Assembly: GCA_028698215.1 (NCBI GenBank)
Contig: JAQVDY010000018.1
Coordinates: 1 to 32,973, forward strand
Origin: Actinomycetota bacterium
GTDB lineage: Bacteria; Actinomycetota; Humimicrobiia; Humimicrobiales; Humimicrobiaceae
DNA length: 32,973 nucleotides
Direction: 5' to 3'
Part shown: piece after piece, positions 15,974 through 23,372 of the stretch
Layout: every line of letters starts with the position of its first letter
Position numbering within the stretch: the stretch's first letter is position 1
Program-made: the position numbers and the translations under genes
Notes under the pieces: generated by a model
The model's input: only the letters and a program-made list of their open reading frames with translations
Told to the model about the DNA's origin: nothing
Database searches by the model: none

Positions 15974-16573
15974 CTAGAGTTTACGGTAGACGGAAAGCAC
16001 TTTTCCCTGTATTATGACGTCTCCGGTAACCCTGATGGGCTCATAATCAGGGTTGGAGGGCCTGAGCTCCAAGTACTGGGGAGTCAGGTAATATCTTTTA
16101 ACCGTGGCTTCTTCTCCTATAAGGGCCACTACCATATCCCCGTTTTCAGCGGTTTGCCGGGACTGGGCCAGTATGATGTCTCCATCCTGTATATGGTCTC
16201 CAATCATGCTGTCTCCCTTAACCCTTAAGGCAAAATCAATATTTTTCCCTTCCAGCTGGCCAGGTATGCTGATATAGGTTTCTATATTCTGCTCGGCCAG
16301 TATGGGACTGCCGGCGGCTATGCTTCCTATCAGCGGTATTTTGGGCTGTACTGCCAGTCCGCTGCCGTCGGTAATCTTTATTGATCTGGCCAGGGATGTT
16401 TTCTCTATATAACCTTTTTTCTGCAGGGCAGCCAGATGATCGCTTACAGCCCTGGGGGAGGCCAGGCCCAACCTCTGGGCCAGCTCCCTGACCGTGGGGG
16501 GATAGCCTTTCTGGGCTATAAACTGGCTTATTATTTCCAGCACTTTTTCCTGTTTGGGGGTAAGTTTTTTCAT
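15974..16573 (-). CDS. lexA: LexA repressor
   Basis: The 199-residue SOS repressor. Residues 1-65 are the winged helix-turn-helix (TPKQEKVLEIISQFI, PPTVRELAQRLGLASP, then the wing). The autocleavage site is A87-G88 in SIAAGSP. The Ser-Lys dyad is S122 (GDSMIGDHI) and K159 (ATVKRYY), all in the expected peptidase S24 order. GAGG lies before the ATG. It is the first gene of an operon with dnaE2 and dinB. A 16-bp palindrome overlaps its own -35 box, so autoregulation is very likely. The recognition-helix region differs modestly from Bacillus LexA, in line with the non-canonical box. Confidence 0.96.
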   Translation of the reverse strand: MKKLTPKQEKVLEIISQFIAQKGYPPTVRELAQRLGLASPRAVSDHLAALQKKGYIEKTSLARSIKITDGSGLAVQPKIPLIGSIAAGSPILAEQNIETYISIPGQLEGKNIDFALRVKGDSMIGDHIQDGDIILAQSRQTAENGDMVVALIGEEATVKRYYLTPQYLELRPSNPDYEPIRVTGDVIIQGKVLSVYRKL

Positions 16574-16590
16574 CTTTTTCCTCGGCCTTA

Positions 16591-16620
16591 ATTATAGCTT
16601 ATAGCTATACAAATGTATAG
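16591..16620 (-). promoter_or_regulatory. lexA operon promoter with overlapping LexA-box-like palindrome
   Basis: On the minus strand TATACA (16619-16614) and TATAAT (16596-16591) are 17 bp apart, placing the start near 16584, about 11 nt before the lexA ATG. A perfect palindrome, CTATACAAATGTATAG (16605-16620), covers the -35 box. Read on the minus strand its centre ACATTTGT equals the core of the Gram-positive box CGAACATTTGTTCG, but the outer arms differ (CTAT/ATAG). LexA bound there would block the polymerase. Confidence 0.8.
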
Positions 16621-16639
16621 TATTTTAATTTTTTGAAGC

Positions 16640-16674
16640 TTGACTTATGGGTTTTAGGGGCTATAATCCCTAAA
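16640..16674 (+). promoter_or_regulatory. Strong promoter of the 3D-domain gene with a dyad around the -10
   Basis: TTGACT (16640-16645) and a perfect TATAAT (16662-16667) are 16 bp apart. The -10 lies in the loop of an exact 7-bp dyad, TTTAGGG (16653-16659) and CCCTAAA (16668-16674), which looks like an operator. Transcription starts near 16674, leaving about 58 nt of leader with a small AAGCA/TGCTT hairpin. Confidence 0.65.
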
Positions 16675-16731
16675 CTTGAAGATAGAAAAAGCATTTTTTG
16701 CTTAATTTTGTAAAGTGACTCAAGGAAGGTC

Positions 16732-17235
16732 ATGGAAAAGTATAACATAACTATAAATATATTGTTCTGGTCGCTGACTGCTATAGTCATCTTTGTAACG
16801 GTGCTTTCCATCGTTACTCCAGAATTGATTGCCGGTTCCCTGATCGCTGAAGAACAGGAACCAATTGAAGTAAAAACGGAGATAAAAAAACAGCCGGTGG
16901 TGCTGGAAGTAGAAAAAAATATAGAATGGTACTATTTTGTAGCCTCCGGGTATAGTGCCAATGACCCCGCCCAGGGAACCAATTCCACCACTGCTACCGG
17001 AGCCAAGGTCCAGGAAGGAATAGTAGCGGTAGATCCGGACATGATACCTTTAGGTACGGAGATAGAGATAAAAGGTATGGGAATTTTTGTAGCCGAGGAT
17101 ACCGGGGGCAAAATCAAGGGCAACAGGATTGATATTTACTTTGACACCAAACAGGAAGCCAAGGAATTTGGACAACAGGGAATATGGGTCAAGGTAAATG
17201 ACAGCGGAATACAGATAGCCCAATCCTACAGGTAA
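16732..17235 (+). CDS. Membrane-anchored 3D-domain protein
   Basis: A 167-residue protein with an N-terminal membrane anchor (about residues 7-29), a short Glu/Lys-rich linker, and a C-terminal 3D domain (about 66-155). The three name-giving aspartates are visible: D101 (VAVDP), D123 (VAEDTGG) and D134 (NRIDIYF), with the typical ATGAKVQEGI and IPLGT segments. The fold is the double-psi beta barrel of MltA-type lytic transglycosylases and of small stationary-phase or resuscitation-linked wall hydrolases. It probably acts on peptidoglycan outside the membrane. The start has AAGGAAGGT. It is divergent from lexA and has its own strong promoter, with no LexA box of its own in view. Confidence 0.87.
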   Translation: MEKYNITINILFWSLTAIVIFVTVLSIVTPELIAGSLIAEEQEPIEVKTEIKKQPVVLEVEKNIEWYYFVASGYSANDPAQGTNSTTATGAKVQEGIVAVDPDMIPLGTEIEIKGMGIFVAEDTGGKIKGNRIDIYFDTKQEAKEFGQQGIWVKVNDSGIQIAQSYR

Positions 17236-17238
17236 GTA

Positions 17239-17574
17239 TTAATTGTTCTGGTCAGCTATGGCTTTAAGCTGGCCATACATAAGTTTAGCTTCCTTTTTAT
17301 TCATCTTGGATATGGTAAAAGTATCCTTTTTACTGGAAACAGTAAGAGAGGAATAAAACAAGCCATCTTTTAAGCTTACGCTTGTGATATAGGGGTAAGT
17401 GGCAATAAACTGCTTATCTACAGATATATTGGAAACAAAGCTAAAGAATAATTTCTTATCAGTGAGAATTAGTTTTCCATCGGTAATATCATTTAGCACT
17501 CCGGTGGAAGCCTGGATCAGCTTTTCGTCTGGTCCCATAAATACAAAAAATTTTTCGGTACTGGTGGTACTCAT
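17239..17574 (-). CDS. PH-like domain protein
   Basis: A 111-residue protein, mostly beta strands with one C-terminal helix. The features are: an entry stretch FFVFMGPDEKLIQASTGVL, a GKLILTDKKLFFSFV hairpin, a Y-I-T-S-V-S-L-K-D-G segment, a TFTISKMNK strand, then the helix KEAKLMYGQLKAIADQ. This strand order with a closing helix is that of bacterial PH/GRAM-like domains, which bind membranes or proteins. No signal peptide is seen. ATG 17574 has GGAG 7 nt upstream; the frame could start at 17586 but with a poor site. It is convergent with the 3D gene (3-bp gap) and divergent from the LCP gene. The function is unknown. Confidence 0.6.
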   Translation of the reverse strand: MSTTSTEKFFVFMGPDEKLIQASTGVLNDITDGKLILTDKKLFFSFVSNISVDKQFIATYPYITSVSLKDGLFYSSLTVSSKKDTFTISKMNKKEAKLMYGQLKAIADQNN

Positions 17575-17693
17575 TGCAATCTCCATCCTATTTTTTTACA
17601 AGCAGAAACAGGAGTAATTATATAAAATAATATTTGATAAAAAAAGAAATTATTTTAAAATAAAGAGATTGTTCTTAAGAAGGAAGGTATAAA

Positions 17694-19079
17694 ATTAAGA
17701 ATTATTTAAAATATCTTATCATACTGGTAGTAATTGGCCTGATAGCAGTGGGCATATTTTTTGCTGTAAGGGGAAACCGGGACCAGGAAACGGCGGAGCA
17801 GCCTCCCGCCCCTCAGCAAGAAACAGAACCGGAACCGGAACCGGAGCCTGAGGCAGAAGAAGTTATTTCCAATTTTTATGCCAGCAGTTCTTCTGATTTT
17901 GCTCCCTACTCTTTTATAAGCCCTGCCGGCTGGGAGCTAACCGAGGAAGAAGGCGGATCCCGGGTGACTTTAAGCAGGGATGGCGGTGCCATGATGCTAA
18001 TGGTGGAAAAAATTGCGGACATAGAAGATATGGAAGGGCAGGATTTAGCGGACAGCTATATAGAGATAACCGAAGATATGGATGTAACCCAGGCGGTAGA
18101 AGAAGATTTTAGCTGGGGAAAGGACCAGGTTAAGCTTTATGGTTATATGTATGAAAGCGGCCTGCAGCCGGAACAGGAGCAGATAGACCTGCTATGCTGG
18201 AACCAATATCAGGACTATGCTTATATTTTAAAATACATGGGAAGCTCCAGCCTGGATAATGCCAAAAAGGATATGGAAAAGGTACTATCTAATTTTAACT
18301 GGGGCCAGGGCCCTTCCTCTACCATAAAGGCCGAGGACAGCGATGCCATCAATATCCTCATATTGGGGGATGACAGCGCTTTTGACCGGCCGGGAGGAAG
18401 AGTCAGCGGCAGGACCGATATTATCATGCTGCTGCATCTTAACCTGGAAAATTACCAGGGTACAATAGTTACCATACCCAGGGATACCTGGGTGCAGATC
18501 CCGGGACATAATGAGACCAAGATTAATGCTGCCCATGCCCTGGGCGGAAACGAGCTTACCGTGGAGACCATAGAACAGTTTTCAGGCCTGGATATTGATT
18601 TCTATGTAATTACCGACTTTGACGGTTTTGTCCCCCTGGTTGATTTCCTGGGAGGGGTAACGGTGGAGGTAACCGAGGATCTGGCCGACAGCTTTTCCAA
18701 TTGTTATTTGGATAAGGGGGTCCACCACCTTAACGGGGAGCAGGCACTAGCCTTGAGCCGGAACCGCCACCGTAATGACGGGGCTTATGCCCGGGAGAAG
18801 GAAGCAGCCAAGATAATAGTAGCCCTATATGAGCAGAAAACAACTTTAGAAAAGATTGTAAAGCTGCCTGCCTTTATTAATTTCCTGCTAAACTACACCT
18901 GGACCGATATGGATTTTTCAGATGCGGTTAGGCTGCTGCCGGCTTTAGGAAAAATTAAGGCCCAGGATATAGAAATCACCACCATACCCTCCTGGCCCCA
19001 GATGGTAGGCCAGGCCAGCGCTGTGGTTTATGATGAAGAAGCTACTGCCCAGTTGTTTGAAGAAATTAAAAACCAATAG
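17694..19079 (+). CDS. LCP (LytR-CpsA-Psr) protein with an apparent ATT start
   Basis: Members of this family transfer wall glycopolymers from lipid carriers to peptidoglycan. The product is 461 residues: a membrane anchor (about 5-25), a Pro/Glu linker built from a GAACCG-type repeat, a domain of about 120 residues resembling PsbP/Mog1-like extracellular modules (YSFISPAGWELT onward), then the LCP catalytic domain with SGRTDIIMLL, IPRDTWV, KINAAHALGG and RNRHRNDGAYARE. The first conventional codon, GTG 17748, would cut the anchor in half. Upstream, AAGGAAGG lies 6 nt before ATT 17694, with an in-frame stop at 17676. ATT thus gives a complete anchor (KNYLKYLIILVVIGLIAVG). A sequencing error cannot be excluded. 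Confidence 0.85.
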   Translation: MKNYLKYLIILVVIGLIAVGIFFAVRGNRDQETAEQPPAPQQETEPEPEPEPEAEEVISNFYASSSSDFAPYSFISPAGWELTEEEGGSRVTLSRDGGAMMLMVEKIADIEDMEGQDLADSYIEITEDMDVTQAVEEDFSWGKDQVKLYGYMYESGLQPEQEQIDLLCWNQYQDYAYILKYMGSSSLDNAKKDMEKVLSNFNWGQGPSSTIKAEDSDAINILILGDDSAFDRPGGRVSGRTDIIMLLHLNLENYQGTIVTIPRDTWVQIPGHNETKINAAHALGGNELTVETIEQFSGLDIDFYVITDFDGFVPLVDFLGGVTVEVTEDLADSFSNCYLDKGVHHLNGEQALALSRNRHRNDGAYAREKEAAKIIVALYEQKTTLEKIVKLPAFINFLLNYTWTDMDFSDAVRLLPALGKIKAQDIEITTIPSWPQMVGQASAVVYDEEATAQLFEEIKNQ

Positions 19080-19084
19080 CCTGG

Positions 19085-19113
19085 TTGACTTTTGGCCTAT
19101 TAGTGGGTAATAT
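19085..19113 (+). promoter_or_regulatory. tRNA-Gly promoter
   Basis: TTGACT (19085-19090) and TAATAT (19108-19113) are exactly 17 bp apart and begin 6 bp after the LCP stop codon. Initiation near 19120 would give a precursor with about 25 nt before the mature tRNA. Confidence 0.7.
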
Positions 19114-19144
19114 TTTAGCGTAAATGAAGCTTAAATGCTTACGA

Positions 19145-19220
19145 GCGGAAGTGGCTCAGTTGGTAGAGCATCACCTTGCCATGGTGAGGGTCGCGGGTTC
19201 GAATCCCGTCTTCCGCTCCA
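19145..19220 (+). tRNA. tRNA-Gly (anticodon GCC)
   Basis: A 76-nt cloverleaf. The acceptor stem is GCGGAAG (19145-19151) with CTTCCGC (19210-19216), the discriminator is T, and the CCA end is encoded (19218-19220). The D arm is GCTC-AGTTGGTAGA-GCA. The anticodon stem is TCACC/GGTGA around the loop TTGCCAT. The T arm is GCGGG-TTCGAAT-CCCGT. Seven T residues follow directly and should end transcription. Confidence 0.97.
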
Positions 19221-19253
19221 TTTTTTTGTCTTAATAAATCCATAAAGAAATAG

Positions 19254-19259
19254 TATAAT
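19254..19259 (+). promoter_or_regulatory. thrS -10 box
   Basis: A perfect TATAAT preceded by TAG (TAGTATAAT), the same nine bases seen before pgi on the other strand. The start of transcription near 19266 leaves about 25 nt of leader. There is thus no room for a T-box or other long riboregulator ahead of thrS. Confidence 0.55.
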
Positions 19260-19290
19260 AAAGGATTATTATTAAATTAAAGGCATGCTT

Positions 19291-21201
19291 ATGGTTACAT
19301 TAAATATTGGCAACAGCAAGGTAGACCTGCAGCAGGGTAAAAGCATAAAAGATGCTTTATCCCTGATGGACAAGGATTTGGCCAAGAGGGCGGTAATGGC
19401 AGTAAATAAGGAGCAGGGCCAGAAACTGGACCTGGATTATGTGCCCTCTATGGATATGAGCCTGCAAATAGTTACTACTGAGGATAAAGCAGCACGGGAC
19501 CTGCTCAACCATAGCACCTCCCATATAATGGCCTATGCCATACAAAGGCTTTACCCTGAAGCGAAATTTGCCATTGGTCCCGCCATAGAAGATGGATTCT
19601 ACTATGATATCGACCTGGAGCATACCATAAGCCCCGAAGATCTTCCGGCCATAGAAAAGGAAATGAAACGGATTATTAAGAAGGGCTATAAGTTTGAAAG
19701 AAAAGAGGTCAGCAAGCAGGAAGCAGCCCTTATATTTAAGGATAACCCTTACAAGCTGGAACTGATAGAAGCCATAGATTCTGATAAGGTCAGCATCTAT
19801 ACCACCGGTGATTTTGTGGATCTTTGCAGCGGACCCCATATACCTTCACTGGCTAAAATAGGGGCCTTTAAATTATTGAGTATAGCCGGTGCTTATTGGA
19901 GGGGTAACGAGAAAAATAAGATGCTGACCAGGGTTTACGGCACTGCTTTTTTTGAGCCCCAGCAGCTGCAGCAGTACCTGGACATGCTGGAAAAGGCCAG
20001 GCAGGCGGATCACCGCAAGATAGGCAGGGAACTGGACCTGTTTAATTTCCACGACCAGGCTCCCGGGTTTCCTTTCTTTCATCCCAAGGGGATGATACTG
20101 CAGAATGCCATATTGGATTACTGGAGGCAGGAGCATCAGGCAGAGGGCTACCAGGAGATAAAAACCCCTATAATTTTATCCAATGAGCTGTGGCATACTT
20201 CCGGCCATTGGGATCATTACAAGGATAATATGTATTTTGTCCGCATAGATGAAAAGGATTATGCGGTAAAGCCCATGAATTGCCCCGGTGCAATACTGGT
20301 TTATAAATCCAGCCAGCATTCCTACAAGGAATTTCCCATAAGGCTGGCAGAGCTGGGACTGGTGCACCGGCATGAAAAATCAGGGGTGCTGCATGGCCTG
20401 TTCAGGGTAAGAAACTTTACCCAGGATGATGCCCATATATTTTGTACTGAACCCCAGCTGGGGCCAGAAATAGGCAAGGTCATTGACATGATAGGCCGCA
20501 TGTATTCGGTATTTGGTTTTGACAACTATCATGTGGAGCTGTCTACCCGTCCGGTGGACAGAATTGGTTCTGATGAAATGTGGGACAAGGCGGAAATGCT
20601 TTTGGAACAGGCTATCAGGGACAAAGGCCTGGACTATAAGGTTAATGCAGGGGACGGGGCCTTTTACGGGCCCAAGATAGATTTCCATATACAGGACTGC
20701 CTGGGAAGGACCTGGCAATGTGCTACGGTACAGCTGGATTTTGCCATGCCTGAAAAATTTGAGATAGATTATGTGGGGGCCGATAATGAAAAACACCGGG
20801 CAGTAATGCTTCACCGGGTGGTGCTGGGAAGTGTGGAAAGATTTATAGGCATACTTACCGAGCACTACAGCGGCAACTTTCCCCTTTGGCTGGCTCCGGT
20901 ACAGATGGCGGTGTTACCCATATCGGAAAAATATGAGCAGTACAGCCAAAAAGTCTATGAAAACCTGGCCCAACAGGGTTTCAGGATAGAATTTGACAAC
21001 AGGGTTGAATCTTTAAGCAAAAAAATACGTCAATCAGAGTTAAGGAAAATTCCTTATATGATTATTGTGGGCCAGAATGAACAGGAAAGCGGAACCATAA
21101 CCGTAAGAAGAAAAGGGAAGGAAGACTTGAAGGAAATAAAGGTACAGCAGTTTTCTGATATGGCTTGCCGTATTATTGAAGACAAGCAGGTAGAGATATA
21201 A
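19291..21201 (+). CDS. thrS: Threonyl-tRNA synthetase
   Basis: A class II synthetase charging tRNA-Thr; 636 residues from this ATG. Domains in order: TGS (1-60), the editing second additional domain with HSTSH (about 71-75) and CSGPH (about 177-181), the catalytic core, and an HGTP anticodon-binding domain (from about 535, PVQMAVLPIS). The zinc ligands align with those of E. coli at a shift of three: C331 (MNCPG), H382 (TQDDAH) and H508 (MLHR). ATG 19285 is only two bases from the AAAGG ribosome site, so ATG 19291 fits better; the difference is two residues. It opens the translation cluster, but a radical SAM gene separates it from infC. Confidence 0.96.
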   Translation: MVTLNIGNSKVDLQQGKSIKDALSLMDKDLAKRAVMAVNKEQGQKLDLDYVPSMDMSLQIVTTEDKAARDLLNHSTSHIMAYAIQRLYPEAKFAIGPAIEDGFYYDIDLEHTISPEDLPAIEKEMKRIIKKGYKFERKEVSKQEAALIFKDNPYKLELIEAIDSDKVSIYTTGDFVDLCSGPHIPSLAKIGAFKLLSIAGAYWRGNEKNKMLTRVYGTAFFEPQQLQQYLDMLEKARQADHRKIGRELDLFNFHDQAPGFPFFHPKGMILQNAILDYWRQEHQAEGYQEIKTPIILSNELWHTSGHWDHYKDNMYFVRIDEKDYAVKPMNCPGAILVYKSSQHSYKEFPIRLAELGLVHRHEKSGVLHGLFRVRNFTQDDAHIFCTEPQLGPEIGKVIDMIGRMYSVFGFDNYHVELSTRPVDRIGSDEMWDKAEMLLEQAIRDKGLDYKVNAGDGAFYGPKIDFHIQDCLGRTWQCATVQLDFAMPEKFEIDYVGADNEKHRAVMLHRVVLGSVERFIGILTEHYSGNFPLWLAPVQMAVLPISEKYEQYSQKVYENLAQQGFRIEFDNRVESLSKKIRQSELRKIPYMIIVGQNEQESGTITVRRKGKEDLKEIKVQQFSDMACRIIEDKQVEI

Positions 21202-21295
21202 AATTGTCCTTTATTTTTAAATAATTTGTTCTTATAATTACATTTATAGATTTGTTAAATACAAAGATGTTACCATATAACAAAGGGGTGTCTAA

Positions 21296-22639
21296 ATGAC
21301 TATCAAAGAAAGGGTGAAGCTGTATACCACTAAAGCAGCAATAAAGAGTGCCCTGAAAGTGCTTCCTAAAATCTCTGATGAGAGATGGCTGTCCATGATA
21401 AAGGGAAGAGTTTACCGTCTCAAGAACAAGGAAGAAAGAGACTTTCTGGAAAACCTGCTGGTTAACCTCAAAAGAGCCATTGTGGACATGTCTCCATCGG
21501 TTAGGAATAAAGTGGTTATGAACCTTATTAACAATGCTATGGTTCAAGGCCAGCCCAAAAGGAAGGCTTTTGCTGATAAATACGGGATCAATCCTCCCAA
21601 CCATTTGGTTATTAGCCCTACCATGAAATGTAACTTAAGGTGCTATGGCTGTTATGCCTGGCAGTATTCCAAAAAGGATGACCTGCCTTATGATGTTTGC
21701 AACCGTATCATCGATGAAGCCAATGATATAGGCCTTTATTTCTTTGTTATAACCGGGGGCGAGCCTTTCTGCTGGGAACACCTGTATGACTTTCTGGAAA
21801 GGCATAATGACTCCTTCTTCCAGATTTATACCAATGGCCAGCTGATTGATAAGAAAGTAGCTGCCAAACTGGCAGAGCTGGGAAATGCCGTACCCTGCAT
21901 TAGCATAGAGGGGTTTGAAAAGGAAACTGATGAGCGAAGGGGCAAGGGTGCCTGGAAAAATATCATGCAGGCCATGGATAACCTGAAAGAAGCAGGGGTG
22001 CTGTTTGGCTTTTCAGTGACTGCTACCAGGCCCAATAATGAAATGGTAGTAAGTGAAGAATTTATAGACCTGTTTGTGGAAAAGGGAGCATTTATAGGAT
22101 GGTATTTTAACTATATCCCCATTGGCAGGGAACCAAATATGGAGCTAATGCCTACTCCTGAGCAGAGGGATTACAGGAGAAAGAGAATTCTGGAAATAAG
22201 GAAGACCAAGAATATCATAGTAGCTGATTTCTGGAATGACGGTCCCTTGGTAAATGGCTGTATGGCCGGCGGCAAGAATTACCTGCATATAAATGTAAAT
22301 GGCGATGTAGAGCCCTGTGTTTTTGTTCACTTTGCTGCTGACAATATTAAGGAAAAAAGCCTGGAGCAGGTGCTGACTTCCGATTTCTTTATGGGATTCA
22401 GGAAGAGACAGCCTTATACCGATAACCATTTAAGGCCCTGTACCATTATTGATAATCCCCAAGTATTAAGGGATATAGTGGCTGAGAGCGGTGCTTATGC
22501 TACCCATGACGGGGCAGAGACCATTATTACTGACCTGGCCAAGGAACTGGACCAGTATTCTGAAGATTATAAGAAGGTTGCAGATAAGGCCTGGGCAGAA
22601 GAATATGAGCCCCAGGAAGAAGAAGATGAGGCGGTATAG
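21296..22639 (+). CDS. Radical SAM protein with SPASM-like C-terminus, unknown role
   Basis: A 447-residue protein. The cluster motif is C112-x3-C116-x2-C119 (MKCNLRCYGCY), the GGEPF motif is VITGGEPFCWE, and the later barrel strands follow in order. After the barrel come three further cysteines in NGCMAGG, EPCVFVHF and RPCTIIDNP, with HINVNGDVEPC typical of SPASM/twitch domains that hold extra iron-sulfur clusters. The first about 100 residues are helical and basic, and the last 40 are acidic. No precursor peptide gene is visible next to it, so a RiPP role has no local support. AAGGGGTG precedes the ATG. It lies between thrS and infC, normally neighbours or a short gap apart. The substrate is unknown. 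Confidence 0.87.
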   Translation: MTIKERVKLYTTKAAIKSALKVLPKISDERWLSMIKGRVYRLKNKEERDFLENLLVNLKRAIVDMSPSVRNKVVMNLINNAMVQGQPKRKAFADKYGINPPNHLVISPTMKCNLRCYGCYAWQYSKKDDLPYDVCNRIIDEANDIGLYFFVITGGEPFCWEHLYDFLERHNDSFFQIYTNGQLIDKKVAAKLAELGNAVPCISIEGFEKETDERRGKGAWKNIMQAMDNLKEAGVLFGFSVTATRPNNEMVVSEEFIDLFVEKGAFIGWYFNYIPIGREPNMELMPTPEQRDYRRKRILEIRKTKNIIVADFWNDGPLVNGCMAGGKNYLHINVNGDVEPCVFVHFAADNIKEKSLEQVLTSDFFMGFRKRQPYTDNHLRPCTIIDNPQVLRDIVAESGAYATHDGAETIITDLAKELDQYSEDYKKVADKAWAEEYEPQEEEDEAV

Positions 22640-22665
22640 ACAAAAGTCATTATATCCTTTATAAT
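22637..22665 (+). promoter_or_regulatory. infC operon promoter overlapping the radical SAM stop codon
   Basis: TAGACA (22637-22642; its first three bases are the stop codon of the preceding gene) and a perfect TATAAT (22660-22665) are 17 bp apart. Transcription should start near 22672, giving a leader of about 150 nt before infC. Confidence 0.75.
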
Positions 22666-22714
22666 CTTGCAGACAATTGAATATGGAATAAAAAGTAGAA
22701 ATCATCTATTTCTC

Positions 22715-22797
22715 ACCAAATGGCGGCTAACCAGCTTGTTGATTTGGTTATAAATAAATAAAAAATAGGTAGGTGGTTTTACTTGCCTATTTTTTTT
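22715..22797 (+). terminator. infC leader: hairpin plus intrinsic terminator (attenuator)
   Basis: Two structures lie in the leader. The first closes with ACCAAAT (22715-22721) and ATTTGGT (22742-22748), containing a short GGCT/AGCT inner stem. The second is a 10-bp stem, AATAGGTAGG (22764-22773) against the segment ending CCTATT (22791), with two G-T pairs, followed by eight T residues (22790-22797): a textbook intrinsic terminator. It lies 28 bp before infC and inside its transcript, so it most likely acts as an attenuator, as in infC/L20-type leaders. The L20 or other ligand is inferred only. Confidence 0.75.
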
Positions 22798-22824
22798 GTA
22801 TTAATTTTAGTGGAGGTGAAATAA

Positions 22825-23334
22825 ATTAATAAAAGCATCAGACATAATGACCAGATAAGGGTGCCTAATGTTAGGCTTATTGACGAGGATGGTTCCCAGG
22901 TAGGGGTAATACCTACTAAAGAAGCCATGGACCGTGCTTATGAAAAGGAACTGGATTTGGTAGAGGTGGCTCCCAATGCCAACCCTCCCGTATGCCGCAT
23001 CATGGACTACGGAAAATATAAATATAAGCTGGAGATATCCGAAAAAGAGAAGAAAAAGAAGCAGACGCAGGTAATAGTAAAGGAAATAAAGCTTAGGCCC
23101 AAGATTGATTCCAATGACCTTAATACCAAGAAGAACCATATAAAGAGGTTTCTAAAAAGCGGTAATAAGGTAAAGGTTACGGTAATGTTCAGGGGCAGGG
23201 AAATAGTGCATAAGGAAATGGCCATGGATATGCTGGCGAAGGTTATACAGGAGCTGGAAGGCCTGGCAGTAGTGGAGCAAGCACCCAAGCTGGAAGGTTA
23301 TAATATGATTATGGTTTTAGGGCCGGCTACATAA
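22825..23334 (+). CDS. infC: Translation initiation factor IF-3, ATT start
   Basis: IF-3 binds the 30S subunit, prevents premature 50S joining and rejects wrong start codons. The frame opens at ATT 22825 with GGAGGTG 6-7 nt upstream, right after an in-frame TAA, giving 169 residues, the family size. The conserved N-terminal stretch HNDQIRVPNVRLIDEDG is complete only from this start; GTG 22861 would remove it. The N domain runs to about residue 80 (VAPNANPPVCRIMDYGKYKY), then a Lys/Glu helix linker and the C domain (EIKLRPKID to MVLGP). ATT is the classical infC start used for autoregulation by IF-3. First gene of infC-rpmI-rplT-pheS-pheT. Confidence 0.96.
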   Translation: MNKSIRHNDQIRVPNVRLIDEDGSQVGVIPTKEAMDRAYEKELDLVEVAPNANPPVCRIMDYGKYKYKLEISEKEKKKKQTQVIVKEIKLRPKIDSNDLNTKKNHIKRFLKSGNKVKVTVMFRGREIVHKEMAMDMLAKVIQELEGLAVVEQAPKLEGYNMIMVLGPAT

Positions 23335-23372
23335 AAACATAATGTTTATATTCAGAAAGGAAGTGTTTACAT

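Noticed and set aside
17748-17750. GTG as start of the LCP gene
   Set aside because: It cuts through the membrane anchor and has no ribosome site.
19221-19284. T-box leader before thrS
   Set aside because: Only about 25 nt of leader are available after the -10 box. No specifier loop or T-box core is present here or before pheS/pheT.
20380-20865. 161-codon open frame on the minus strand inside thrS
   Set aside because: A shadow of the thrS codons, with no ribosome site or recognisable protein. The same holds for the other long antisense frames, for example 19357-19839, 1391-1723 and 25772-26131.
22861-22863. GTG as start of infC
   Set aside because: It lacks a ribosome site at proper spacing and would remove the conserved N-terminal segment. 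ATT 22825 with GGAGGTG is better.
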